This document shows positions 23,541 to 32,218 of a DNA stretch of 64,000 nt, one piece after another (position 1 is the first letter of the stretch; the number at the start of each line of letters is the position of its first letter). This DNA is from Acidaminococcus hominis (GTDB lineage: Bacteria; Bacillota; Negativicutes; Acidaminococcales; Acidaminococcaceae), in NCBI RefSeq assembly GCF_021044795.1, contig NZ_JAJNOP010000001.1. One strand, given 5' to 3'. The notes beneath the pieces were generated by a model that did no database searches, was not told the origin of the DNA, and saw nothing but the letters and a program-made list of their open reading frames with translations. A program made the translations under genes and the position numbers.

Positions 23541-25406
23541 ATGAAGAACAAATGGCTGCAGCGGGCGATTCTCACCGTGATTGCAGGGGGCTCTCTCATG
23601 GGCTTCCAAATGCCGGCAGATGCGGCGCAGATCCGGATTCTGCCTGTGGACACTGCCAAGTTTTGGGCAGGTGCCAAATTTGATTTTGATGTGGAAGTAT
23701 CCCAAGCGGATCAGCTGAAGAATGTGGCAGTTACGGTCAATGGCCAGCCTGCAGACAAGTTCTTTGGCAAGTCCCTGGAAAAGAAGGACCTGGGCAACGG
23801 TGTCACCTCTTACCGGGCCAATCAGGTTTCTTTCCCCAAAACTGGTACCTATGCCATTAAGGTAACGGCACAGGACAGCCTGGGCAACAGTGTTTCCTCC
23901 GCCGGTTATACCGTGGTGAACGAAAAGGCTCCCAAACGGGCCAAAAACGTTATCCTGTTCGTGGGTGATGGTATGTCCCTGCAAGCGCGGGAAATCGCCA
24001 GAATCCTGTCCAAGGGCATGACCAACGGCAAGTACAATGACCTGCTGGCCATGGAAAAACTGGACCACAATGCCATTATTACCACCAGCGGCTATGACTC
24101 CCTGGTAACCGACAGCGCCAACTCCGCTTCCGCTTATGCCACCGGCCATAAATCCGTAGTCAACGCTATGGGCGTTTACGAAGATTCCACCAAGGATCCC
24201 TTTGATGATCCCAAGGTGGAAAATATCTCCGAAATCGTGAAACGGACCCGTGGAATGTCCGTGGGCATCATCACCCAGGCAGAATCCACCGATGCTACGC
24301 CGGCTGCCATGATTGGCCATACCCGCCGGCGTGCCAACCAGGACTTCCTGGCCAAGAGCTACCTGGACGCCTACCATCGTCCTGACGTCATCATGGGCGG
24401 CGGTTCTTCCCGTTACCTGCCCCAGTCCACCCCCGGCTCCAAACGGAAGGACCAGGACAACATTATTCAAGACTTTAAAGATTTGGGCTACACCTTTGCC
24501 GGTACTGCCACGGAGATGAAAAATGCTCCCAGCGACAAGCCCCTGCTGGGCCTGTACCATACCAGCACCATGAATGTGTACCTGGACCGGGAAATGTTGA
24601 AGGATCCTTCTGTACTGAAGGGCTTCACGGACCAGCCCAATCTGATGGATATGACCAAAAAGTCCCTGGACATCTTGTCCAAGAACCCCAACGGTTTCTT
24701 TGCCATGATTGAAGGGGCTTCCATCGATAAGCAGCTCCACGTCATGGATTGGCAGAGAGCCGCCTACGATACCATTGAATTCGATAAAGCCATCGAATAT
24801 GCGGAAAAATGGAACAAGGAACACGGCAACGATACCCTGATTATCGTGCTGGCTGACCATGCCCATGGGGTTTCCATCAGCGGTACCTACCATGAACACG
24901 ATGGCAAGAAGGGCACGGAAGCCGTTCGGGTATACCAGAACTCCGTATTCCCCACCTTCGAAGACAAGGATAAGGATGGGTTCCCGGATAATCCGGATCC
25001 GGATGTTACCTTGGCTGTGCAGTACGCCAACCATCCTGAATACTACTCCAACTACCACTTTATGAAGAAACCCACCCCGCCGGCCCTGTCCGTAACGGAA
25101 ACCAAACAGGAACAAAGCACCATCGGCGACAAAGTGGAATTCCATCAAGTGACCACCAGCAGCTCCAAGGCCAACCCGGCCCGTATTCATCAGGGAGACC
25201 CTGTACAGCTGATGCCGGCCAATACGCCTAAGGACGATCCCCAGGAATGCCATAGTGCAGATGACATCCTGCTGAACGCCGGCGGCCCCGGTTCCGAATA
25301 CTTCAAGGGTACCATGGATAATACCGAAGTATTCTTTGGCATGCTGCGCGCCCTGGGCATTGATGCCAACCAAACTAAAGTGGATTACAGCAAGGTGAAG
25401 AAATAA
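23541..25406 (+). CDS. phoA: Alkaline phosphatase (PhoA family), secreted
   Basis: 621 residues. The signal peptide runs to PADAA at about residue 33. A ~120-residue Ig-like N-terminal domain precedes the phosphatase domain. The catalytic region opens with VILFVGDGMS. The nucleophile is S193 in TDSANSASAYATG, and metal ligands are seen in AESTDATPAA, EGASIDKQLH, ADHAHG and HEHDG. The enzyme releases phosphate from organic esters outside the inner membrane and needs two Zn and one Mg. It is longer than E. coli PhoA (~470) because of the added domain and insertions. ATG has AGGAGG upstream; the Pho boxes imply phosphate-starvation control. The next gene starts 1 bp after its stop. Confidence 0.93.
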   Translation: MKNKWLQRAILTVIAGGSLMGFQMPADAAQIRILPVDTAKFWAGAKFDFDVEVSQADQLKNVAVTVNGQPADKFFGKSLEKKDLGNGVTSYRANQVSFPKTGTYAIKVTAQDSLGNSVSSAGYTVVNEKAPKRAKNVILFVGDGMSLQAREIARILSKGMTNGKYNDLLAMEKLDHNAIITTSGYDSLVTDSANSASAYATGHKSVVNAMGVYEDSTKDPFDDPKVENISEIVKRTRGMSVGIITQAESTDATPAAMIGHTRRRANQDFLAKSYLDAYHRPDVIMGGGSSRYLPQSTPGSKRKDQDNIIQDFKDLGYTFAGTATEMKNAPSDKPLLGLYHTSTMNVYLDREMLKDPSVLKGFTDQPNLMDMTKKSLDILSKNPNGFFAMIEGASIDKQLHVMDWQRAAYDTIEFDKAIEYAEKWNKEHGNDTLIIVLADHAHGVSISGTYHEHDGKKGTEAVRVYQNSVFPTFEDKDKDGFPDNPDPDVTLAVQYANHPEYYSNYHFMKKPTPPALSVTETKQEQSTIGDKVEFHQVTTSSSKANPARIHQGDPVQLMPANTPKDDPQECHSADDILLNAGGPGSEYFKGTMDNTEVFFGMLRALGIDANQTKVDYSKVKK

Positions 25407-25407
25407 G

Positions 25408-25842
25408 ATGAAGTGGCTGAGAAAAGGCCTGCTCTGCCTGTGTCTGGTATTCGCTTTTGCGGTGCCGGCACTGGCAGCAGACTTAGCTTTCGATGAATTG
25501 TACAGCGGCTATTCTTCGGAGGGCTTGGCTTTTTCAGAGAAAACCCGGTCCCTGGAGGGATCTACTGTGACCATGACAGGGTACATGGCACCGCCGCTGA
25601 CCCCGACCATCCGTTTCTTTGTCCTGACCGCTGTTCCCATGTCGGTCTGTCCGTTCTGCTCCAGTGATGCAGATTGGCCCAACGACATTGTGGTGGTGAA
25701 ATTGTCTTCACCGGTAACGGCACTTCCTTACGATGCCCCCATTACCGTAACGGGGACCTTGGAACTGGGCAGTGCAGTCGATGAAGAAACAGGGTTTGTG
25801 AGCCAGCTGAGAATCGATGCAGATTCAGTAAGCGAGGACTAA
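25408..25842 (+). CDS. Secreted DUF3299-like protein, probable metal-related
   Basis: 144 residues with a signal peptide (core CLCLVFAFAVPALA, cut near residue 23). The core contains GSTVTMTGYMAPPL, then FFVLTAVPMSVCPFCSSDAD with a C-x2-C pair. This pattern is that of DUF3299 proteins, which in Pseudomonas and Vibrio sit in zinc-limitation operons with an ABC ATPase and an FtsX-like permease. The two genes downstream match those partners. It is translated 1 bp after phoA and so probably shares the phosphate-controlled transcript. The family call is from memory; function is inferred from context. Confidence 0.65.
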   Translation: MKWLRKGLLCLCLVFAFAVPALAADLAFDELYSGYSSEGLAFSEKTRSLEGSTVTMTGYMAPPLTPTIRFFVLTAVPMSVCPFCSSDADWPNDIVVVKLSSPVTALPYDAPITVTGTLELGSAVDEETGFVSQLRIDADSVSED

Positions 25843-25846
25843 AAAA

Positions 25847-25883
25847 CGGAGCTGCTGCAGCTTTTGCAGCAGCTCCGCTTTTT
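25847..25883 (+). terminator. Terminator after the phoA-DUF3299 pair
   Basis: 13-bp perfect stem CGGAGCTGCTGCA / TGCAGCAGCTCCG with a 5-nt loop, then CTTTTT. Confidence 0.9.
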
Positions 25884-25905
25884 GTCCGGGTAAAAAGGAG
25901 AACAA

Positions 25906-26565
25906 ATGATTGAAATCCAGAACCTAATTTGTGATTACAAGGACGGTGATGGGCAGGTGGTCCGGGGAGTGACCTTGCCCTCCTTCCAGCTGAGAACGGG
26001 GGAAGCCTGTGCGGTAACTGGTCCTTCGGGCAGCGGCAAATCTACGCTGTTTCATTGTTTGGCCGGTATTCTGACGCCAACCCAAGGGGAAATTACCATC
26101 GATGGGGTAAAACTGGGGCAGCTATCGGATCAGGAACGGGCCAAATGGCGGGCCCAAAATTTGGGGTATGTATTTCAGGAAGCAAAGCTCCTGCCTTTTC
26201 TCACCATTGAAGAAAACATCAAATTATCTGCTTCTCTGGCAGGAAGAAACGTGGACAGTCAGGAAGTGGAAAAACGTCTTTCCCAGGTAGGGCTTTCCGG
26301 GTATGGGAGCCGCAGACCGGAACAACTGAGCGGCGGGGAACGGCAGCGGGCTGCTTTTGTTCGGGCCATGATCCGCCGGCCCAAACTGCTTCTGGCCGAT
26401 GAACCAACAGCCAGTCTGGATGCCGCCAACAGTCAGCGGCTGCTGGAACTGCTTTTGGTATACCAAAACGAGTCTGGCTGTATGCTGCTTTGTGCCAGCC
26501 ATGACCAGACGGTGCAAAACCGGTTTCATAAGAAACTGGAGCTGCATAAGGAGGCGGTACGATGA
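25906..26565 (+). CDS. ABC transporter ATP-binding protein (MacB/LolD type)
   Basis: 219-residue ATPase. Walker A GPSGSGKST, signature LSGGERQRAAFVRAM and Walker B LLLADEPTASLD are intact, and the YVFQEAKLLPFLT Q loop is of the MacB/LolD class. These ATPases drive FtsX-like permeases that act mechanically on envelope substrates. The permease starts 4 nt before its stop. ATG follows AAAAGGAG. A terminator separates it from the DUF3299 gene, yet it is only 63 bp away, so read-through is possible. Confidence 0.92.
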   Translation: MIEIQNLICDYKDGDGQVVRGVTLPSFQLRTGEACAVTGPSGSGKSTLFHCLAGILTPTQGEITIDGVKLGQLSDQERAKWRAQNLGYVFQEAKLLPFLTIEENIKLSASLAGRNVDSQEVEKRLSQVGLSGYGSRRPEQLSGGERQRAAFVRAMIRRPKLLLADEPTASLDAANSQRLLELLLVYQNESGCMLLCASHDQTVQNRFHKKLELHKEAVR

Positions 26566-27821
26566 CCTGGAAATTGGCTTTTCTGTCTTTGTGGCGGCGG
26601 CCCCTGCGCTATGGGCTGCTGATTCTTTTAACCGCCGTAGCCTGTGCCCTTCCGGTTTTTGTCATCCAGCTGGCAGGGGGCCTATATGAAGGCCTGAACC
26701 GGGCTACAGCACCTTTTCCCATTTTGGTGGGGGCCAAAGGCTCCCCCTATCAGCTGGTATTCAATACGGTGTTTTTGAAGGACCGGCCCATCGGCAATAT
26801 TCCCTACAGTGAAGTGGACCGGCTCCGGGAAAGCGGCAAGGCAGCCCAGGTGCTGCCCCTGGCTTTCGGGGACAGCTACCGGGGATTTCGGATTTGCGGG
26901 GTAGAGCAGGAGATGTTCTCCTACGCAGATCCAGGGTCCCGGACGCCTTGGCTGCAGCCCCAGGAAGGCCGGGTTTTTGCCGGCCCGGGCGAAGCCGTGC
27001 TGGGGGCGGAGACCGCCCGGCTTACGGGCCTGAAAATCGGGGATAGCTTCAACTCGGTACATGGCTTTGCCCTGAAGGGCCACGAGCATCACCATCCCTT
27101 TAAGGTGGTGGGCATCCTGAAAAAGGTGGGAGGGCCCTACGACAGTGTAATCCTGATTCCTCTTGGGGATGTGTGGGAAGAACATGAGCACCAGCACAAC
27201 GGGGAAACGGCGGAAAGTGAACACGAAGAGCATGAAGAGCATGAAGAGCATGAAGTTCAAGCCGGGCACCAGAGCGAAGCCAAGGGGGATGTAACGGCCA
27301 TTTTGGTGCGTCCGGTGGGCTACGGGCAGGCCCTTCAGCTGCTGAGCCAGTACCAGAACAGACGGCAGAGTCCTTCTCAAATGATTTTCCCAGCCCAGAA
27401 CCTGGTAGCCCTGTACGCCATGGTGGGGCAGAGCCGCCACTTCTGGGTGGTCCTGTCCGGAGGTATGCTTTTGGCAGCGGTCCTGGTGACCCTTTTGGCC
27501 CTGTATTGGGACGGCACCTCCCGGATGGAGGAATGGGCCGTCTTCCAGGCCCTGGGTGCTCCCCTTACCCAGGTAATGAAGCTCCTTTTGGCGGAGCAGT
27601 TCCTGCTGCTTTGCGCAGGGGCCGGGGCCGGCTGGCTGCTGGGCTGGGGCGGAAGCCTTTTGGCCGGCTGGGCGGTGGATACCCAATCCGCCATCCAGAT
27701 GACCCAGCTGCCGCTATGGCAGGGCGTTTTGGCGCCGGTGCTGCTGATTGCCGTCGGTACCCTGGGCGGGGTGATTCCCCTGTGGCTTTTGCGGAAACGG
27801 GATATTACCCCGTATTTGTAG
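26562..27821 (+). CDS. FtsX-like ABC permease with a His/Glu-rich periplasmic loop
   Basis: 419 residues. One N-terminal transmembrane helix (about 10-32) is followed by a large extracytoplasmic domain and three C-terminal helices (about 290-410), the MacB/FtsX topology. At residues ~207-240 the outer domain has a tract with about ten His and many Glu, including three tandem EEHE-type units (coding bases ~27180-27260). Such tracts bind Zn or similar ions. Comparable permeases occur in zinc-limitation operons of Pseudomonas (PA4063-PA4066) and Vibrio (zrg). The ATG overlaps the ATPase stop. Confidence 0.88.
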   Translation: MTWKLAFLSLWRRPLRYGLLILLTAVACALPVFVIQLAGGLYEGLNRATAPFPILVGAKGSPYQLVFNTVFLKDRPIGNIPYSEVDRLRESGKAAQVLPLAFGDSYRGFRICGVEQEMFSYADPGSRTPWLQPQEGRVFAGPGEAVLGAETARLTGLKIGDSFNSVHGFALKGHEHHHPFKVVGILKKVGGPYDSVILIPLGDVWEEHEHQHNGETAESEHEEHEEHEEHEVQAGHQSEAKGDVTAILVRPVGYGQALQLLSQYQNRRQSPSQMIFPAQNLVALYAMVGQSRHFWVVLSGGMLLAAVLVTLLALYWDGTSRMEEWAVFQALGAPLTQVMKLLLAEQFLLLCAGAGAGWLLGWGGSLLAGWAVDTQSAIQMTQLPLWQGVLAPVLLIAVGTLGGVIPLWLLRKRDITPYL

Positions 27822-27881
27822 GTGACTGAACAGTCGGACCATGTTATAATCATACACACCTTAGAGAAAGCAGGCGGAAAA

Positions 27882-28799
27882 ATGACACTGCAGCAATTAC
27901 GCTACATTGTGGCCATTGCGGAGGCAGGAACCTTCAGCGGGGCCGCCAAAAAACTATATATTACCCAGCCCAGTCTGACGAAGACCGTCCGGGAGCTGGA
28001 GCGGGAAATGAATATCCAGATTTTTGAACGGACCAACAAGGGGGTCCATTTGTCCCGGGAAGGGGAAATCTTCCTGGGGTATGCCCGGCAGGTGCTGGAG
28101 CAGGCCTCCCTTTTGGAATCCCGGTACAAGAAGCAGGTGGGGGGCAAGCAGGAATTTACCGTGTCCACCCAGCACTATTCTTTTGCCGTCAATGCGTTTG
28201 TGGACCTGATCAAGGAGTACGGGGGAGATACCTACGATTTTAGTCTCCAGGAAACCCAGACCTATACCATTATCGATGATGTGGCCCACCTGCGCAGCGA
28301 AATCGGGATTCTCTACTACAACGATTTCAACAAGGCTGTGCTGCAAAAAATTTTTAAGGCCAACGACCTGGTGTTCCAGGAATTGTTTGTGGCCCGCCCC
28401 CATGTGTTTCTGAATGCTTCCCATCCTTTGGCGGACCGCAAGTCAGTTACCATGGAGGAGCTGGCCCCCTACCCCTATTTATCCTATATCCAGGGGGAAC
28501 ACAATGCATTTTATTTCTCGGAAGAAATTTTCAGCACGGTCATCCGGTCCAAAAATATCCGGGTAACCGACCGGGCTACCCTGTTCAACCTGTTGATTGG
28601 GCTCAATGGCTATACCGTATGCAGCGGGGTCATCGACCAGGACCTGAACGGGAAAAGCATTATTGCCGTACCCCTGCGGGAGGAGGGCAATATGCACATT
28701 GGCCTTTTGACCCATAAGCAGAGCCGGCTCAGCCGGCTGGGCCGCTACTACGTGGAAGCCCTGGAACGGTATATTGCCGGGTACCAGGGCCGGCACTGA
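27882..28799 (+). CDS. LysR-family transcriptional regulator
   Basis: 305 residues. The winged helix is MTLQQLRYIVAIAEAGTFSGAAKK in overlapping segments, followed by LYITQPSLTKTVRELE. The effector domain is of the periplasmic-binding type, with HYSFAVNAFVDLI at its start, as in the CysL/YtlI-like group that often governs sulfur amino acid genes. The effector is unknown. ATG 27882 starts 60 bp after the permease, behind a TATAAT (27845-27850) with no clear -35. It faces ppx convergently. Confidence 0.88.
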   Translation: MTLQQLRYIVAIAEAGTFSGAAKKLYITQPSLTKTVRELEREMNIQIFERTNKGVHLSREGEIFLGYARQVLEQASLLESRYKKQVGGKQEFTVSTQHYSFAVNAFVDLIKEYGGDTYDFSLQETQTYTIIDDVAHLRSEIGILYYNDFNKAVLQKIFKANDLVFQELFVARPHVFLNASHPLADRKSVTMEELAPYPYLSYIQGEHNAFYFSEEIFSTVIRSKNIRVTDRATLFNLLIGLNGYTVCSGVIDQDLNGKSIIAVPLREEGNMHIGLLTHKQSRLSRLGRYYVEALERYIAGYQGRH

Positions 28800-28830
28800 C
28801 CCAGGCCGGCGGCAGTGCTGGAAAAACAAA

Positions 28831-28872
28831 AAAACAGCAAAAAACAGGAGCATACAGCTGTATGCTCCTGTT
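28831..28872 (-). terminator. Terminator of ppx on the - strand
   Basis: A perfect 30-bp palindrome (half AACAGGAGCATACAG, 28843-28857 and 28858-28872). On the - strand it is followed by a T-rich tail (TTTTTTGCTGTTTTTTTG region); on the + strand there is no T tract. Confidence 0.85.
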
Positions 28873-28909
28873 GAATCGTCGGGACAATATGCCTTTGTGT
28901 TATGGCCGC

Positions 28910-30520
28910 TTAGGGTTCTACGGAAGAATCCGCCGGCAGCAGGGACAGGTCGGAGGGAATGGCCTTGGGAGGCTGTTCCTCACCAGAGACGGTGCCGTTT
29001 TCCTTGACCACTACGGTCAGCGGCAGGCCCATGGATTTGCGGAACCATTTGCTCAGGAAGGACAGCTGGTGCAGTTCCACTGACGGCGTTTGTTCTGCGG
29101 TAATGGTCAGGATGGCCGAACCGCTGACAATGGAGGTTTCAATCTCCGAAATAGCGCTGGTCTGGGTATAATCCAGACATTCTGCCAGGGCCAGCAGCAG
29201 GGCACCGGTGCTGAGACGCTTGATATCCACTTCTGGGATGTATTTCCGGTAGGGCTTGTTGCGCAGGTACCCCCGGTTGATACCGTGGTGCCAGGCGGCC
29301 ATTATGGCGGTGTAGACCACATCCATATGGTCCAGACCAAAGAGCCGGCCGTTTTCAATCAGATAGCCGGTATGCCGGGTATGGTTGTAGTAGTTGATGG
29401 CAATGCCGATATCGTGGAGCAGGGCAGCCGTTTCCAAAAGGGGCTGCCATTTGGCAGGCTCCAGCTGGTGCAGGGACTGCCAGCCCGTAAACAGCTTGGT
29501 GGCAAACCGGGCTACCTGCCGGCAGTGGTCTTCGTCCTGGGCGTACAGGTGCAGCAGGTTTTCCCGGCTGGTTTCCAGAATGTCCGGATCTACCAGGGCC
29601 CGGTCCGTATTGTGGTGCAGGTATTCCGAGAACAGCCCTTCCCGCAGCCCGCAGCCGGAAATTACTAGCTTCCGGGCTTTGCTCCGGTCGGCCAGAGCTT
29701 TGATAATGGTGGAGCCGGCGATGATCACATCCGCCCGGTCACTGCTGAGGCCGGGAATTCGGCGCCGCATGGCCAGGGTGGTGTTGGGCAGGGTCTTGTA
29801 CCATTCTTTGAAGTCCTGGATAGGGTACTGGTAATTGTGGAGCTTGGAGGAAAAATACTTCACCCGCTTTTGCTCAATCTTCCCTACGGAACGGGCCGTA
29901 CCGCCCACGCCTACCAGCGGCAGGCCGCAGCCCGCCAGCCAGGGAGCTTTCTCCATCTGCTCGGCAATGGCCCGGCGCATTTTGTTCAGGGCGGCAGGAT
30001 CCGCCGTATTGTTCAGCTTGAAGTTTTTGGTCAGGTTGACGCAGCCAATGGGCAGGCTGATGGAATCCACCAGTTTCCGGTCCTTCACCAAAATCACTTC
30101 TGTAGAAGCACCGCCCAAGTCAAAGACCAGGGCATCCTTCACAGGAATGGTGTTGATGACGCCCAAATAGCTGAGGAAGGCTTCGGTTTTCCCGGAAATG
30201 ATTTCCAGGGAAATGCCGGAAGCTTCTGAAGCTGCCTTGGCCAGCTTCAGCCCGTTGGGGGCATTACGGATGGCAGCAGTGGCTACGGCAATGGTTTCAT
30301 CTACATGAAAAACCCGGCACATGGAGGCAAAGTTCTTCAGGCAGGTAATGGTGGCGGAAAAGGCTTCTTCCGTCAGATAGCCATTCCGATCTGTTTTTAG
30401 TGCCAGCCGCAGCGGATCTTTCTGATTGTAGATCAGGTTGCTGGCCTGAAAGGTGTGGACTTCCATAATGACCAAACGCGCAGAGTTTGAGCCCACATCG
30501 ATGATGGCAATTCGTTTCAT
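28910..30520 (-). CDS. ppx: Exopolyphosphatase / pppGpp phosphohydrolase (Ppx/GppA) with HD domain
   Basis: 536 residues. The ASKHA ATPase-like core shows the phosphate-1 motif IIDVGSNSARLVI (residues ~5-17) and phosphate-2 motif VFDLGGASTEVILV. The C-terminal HD-like domain has LLHDIG and NHTRHTGYLI. These enzymes remove terminal phosphate from polyphosphate or pppGpp. All catalytic residues are present, unlike in the divergent paralogue. Start 30520 is chosen over longer upstream frames because the conserved N-terminus begins here and GGGGGATCC precedes it. It diverges from the ppx-like/ppk pair over a 135-bp gap. Confidence 0.92.
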   Translation of the reverse strand: MKRIAIIDVGSNSARLVIMEVHTFQASNLIYNQKDPLRLALKTDRNGYLTEEAFSATITCLKNFASMCRVFHVDETIAVATAAIRNAPNGLKLAKAASEASGISLEIISGKTEAFLSYLGVINTIPVKDALVFDLGGASTEVILVKDRKLVDSISLPIGCVNLTKNFKLNNTADPAALNKMRRAIAEQMEKAPWLAGCGLPLVGVGGTARSVGKIEQKRVKYFSSKLHNYQYPIQDFKEWYKTLPNTTLAMRRRIPGLSSDRADVIIAGSTIIKALADRSKARKLVISGCGLREGLFSEYLHHNTDRALVDPDILETSRENLLHLYAQDEDHCRQVARFATKLFTGWQSLHQLEPAKWQPLLETAALLHDIGIAINYYNHTRHTGYLIENGRLFGLDHMDVVYTAIMAAWHHGINRGYLRNKPYRKYIPEVDIKRLSTGALLLALAECLDYTQTSAISEIETSIVSGSAILTITAEQTPSVELHQLSFLSKWFRKSMGLPLTVVVKENGTVSGEEQPPKAIPSDLSLLPADSSVEP

Positions 30521-30655
30521 AGGATCCCCCGGTTTCTGTAGAGTAAAAATGCTGTTTTTTTCTATAATTATTAGTGATAAACTAAAATAAGTATAACACG
30601 ATTGCTGGCCCAGGTGGTAATAAAAACGGGGTATGGCCAGAGCAGAGGAGGACAT

Positions 30656-32218
30656 ATGACAAAAAAGAAACTGCGCTCTGCAGCGGTAATCCATTTGGGG
30701 TCTGAAAATATTACCATGCAGATTATTGAATATACAACATTAAACGATATCCGGGTAGTGGATGAGGTCCGGCACCGGGTACGGCTGGGGGAGGAGGCTT
30801 TCCAGACCCGGAAAATCTCTTTTGGCACTACCCGGCAGATTGTGGAGATTCTCCAGGGCTACCGGCAGCTGATGCGGGACTTTGGGGTGACGGACTATAT
30901 CCTCCAGGCTACCACAGCGGTGCGGGAAGCCCAAAACCAGCAGTTCTTCCTGGATCAGGTCCAGATCAAGACGGGCTTCCAGATTGAAGTGGTGAATATG
31001 TCCCAGGAAATCTACACCAAACTGGCTTCCCTGGTGCGCACCATTGGGGTGGAGGACGAACAGAGCTTGCCCCGGGACGGCATTCTTTTAGCGGATATTT
31101 CTTCCGGCGGGCTGGGGCTGACCCTGCTGAAAAACCGGGAAATCCGCTTCCAGCAGAACCTCCATGTGGGGCTGGTGCGAATGAAGGAACAGTTTACCCG
31201 GAACGAGCGGTCCAGCAGTCATTTTGAGCGGGCCCTGAACGAATATATCCATGCCCGGCTGGTGGCCGTGGCAGAAGAACTGGCCAAGGAAGATATTGTG
31301 ACCCTGGTGCTGACCGGTACGGAAAGCCAGTCCCTGTTCGATATGTTTGCCCAAGCGGCTGGGGGGCATGAAATCCCCTCCTTTACGGCCGAACAGGTGG
31401 AAGAATTTTACCAGCGGATCCACCGGCTCAGCGAAGCCCAATTGGACAAACTGTTTAAGCTGGACCGGGAAGAAGGGGAAACGGCCCTGCCGGCTACCGC
31501 CCTGTGCCGCCAGCTGATGCAGCTGTCCGGGGCCCGGCAGGTGATTATGCCCCAGGATCGGTTCATTGATGGCATGAAGATTCTCTATATTGCCCGGCAA
31601 TTGCAGGATCCCTTCCTTCAGGCTATGGAAGAACTTCAGATGAGTCTGGTGCGCAGCATGGGCAGCCGCTTCTACTATGATGCACCCCACGCTGCCTGGG
31701 TGGAAAAACGGGCCAGCCAGCTGTTTGATGTACTGGCTCCGTCCCAGGGCCTGACCCAAGTGGACAAGGTGCTGCTGCAGACGGCAGCCTACCTGCACAA
31801 TATCGGCAAGTACGTGTCCCTGCGCAACTACAATGTGTACAACTACAATTTGATCAGCACGGCGGATATTCTGGGCTTTAGTGAGGAGCAGTGCCGGATT
31901 GTAGCCCAGATTACCTACCTGTACACCTTGAACCGGCCGGAGCTCCAGGGCTCGGATATCCTGCCTCTGGCGCCCCAGATTACGCCCCAGGTAGCCAAAC
32001 TGGCCGCCATTCTTCGGGCAGCGGATTCCCTGGACGTCAGCGGCAAACAGAAAATCAAAGACTGCACCATGTCCATCAAGGGGGATGAACTGAAGGTGAC
32101 GGTAAAAAGCCGGGAAGATTTGGCGTTGGAAGAATGGACGTTCAGCCGGAGGGGCAGTTTCTTTGAGGAAGTCTTTGGACTGCACCTGGTGCTGGAGAAA
32201 GCGGGGAGTGGAAAATGA
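30656..32218 (+). CDS. Catalytically degenerate Ppx/GppA-like protein with HD-like domain
   Basis: 520 residues that align throughout with Ppx/GppA, but key motifs are altered. The first phosphate motif has VIHLGSENI where ppx has IIDVGSNSA (Asp to His). The second is LADISSGGLGLTLL where ppx has FDLGGASTEV. The HD-like region reads YLHNIGKY (Asp to Asn) and the later His pair is replaced by YNVYNYNLIS. Both catalytic centres therefore look dead. It overlaps ppk by 4 nt (ATGA), so the two products are made together, and a regulatory or binding role towards polyphosphate kinase is inferred. ATG 30656 follows GAGGAGG. Confidence 0.8.
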   Translation: MTKKKLRSAAVIHLGSENITMQIIEYTTLNDIRVVDEVRHRVRLGEEAFQTRKISFGTTRQIVEILQGYRQLMRDFGVTDYILQATTAVREAQNQQFFLDQVQIKTGFQIEVVNMSQEIYTKLASLVRTIGVEDEQSLPRDGILLADISSGGLGLTLLKNREIRFQQNLHVGLVRMKEQFTRNERSSSHFERALNEYIHARLVAVAEELAKEDIVTLVLTGTESQSLFDMFAQAAGGHEIPSFTAEQVEEFYQRIHRLSEAQLDKLFKLDREEGETALPATALCRQLMQLSGARQVIMPQDRFIDGMKILYIARQLQDPFLQAMEELQMSLVRSMGSRFYYDAPHAAWVEKRASQLFDVLAPSQGLTQVDKVLLQTAAYLHNIGKYVSLRNYNVYNYNLISTADILGFSEEQCRIVAQITYLYTLNRPELQGSDILPLAPQITPQVAKLAAILRAADSLDVSGKQKIKDCTMSIKGDELKVTVKSREDLALEEWTFSRRGSFFEEVFGLHLVLEKAGSGK

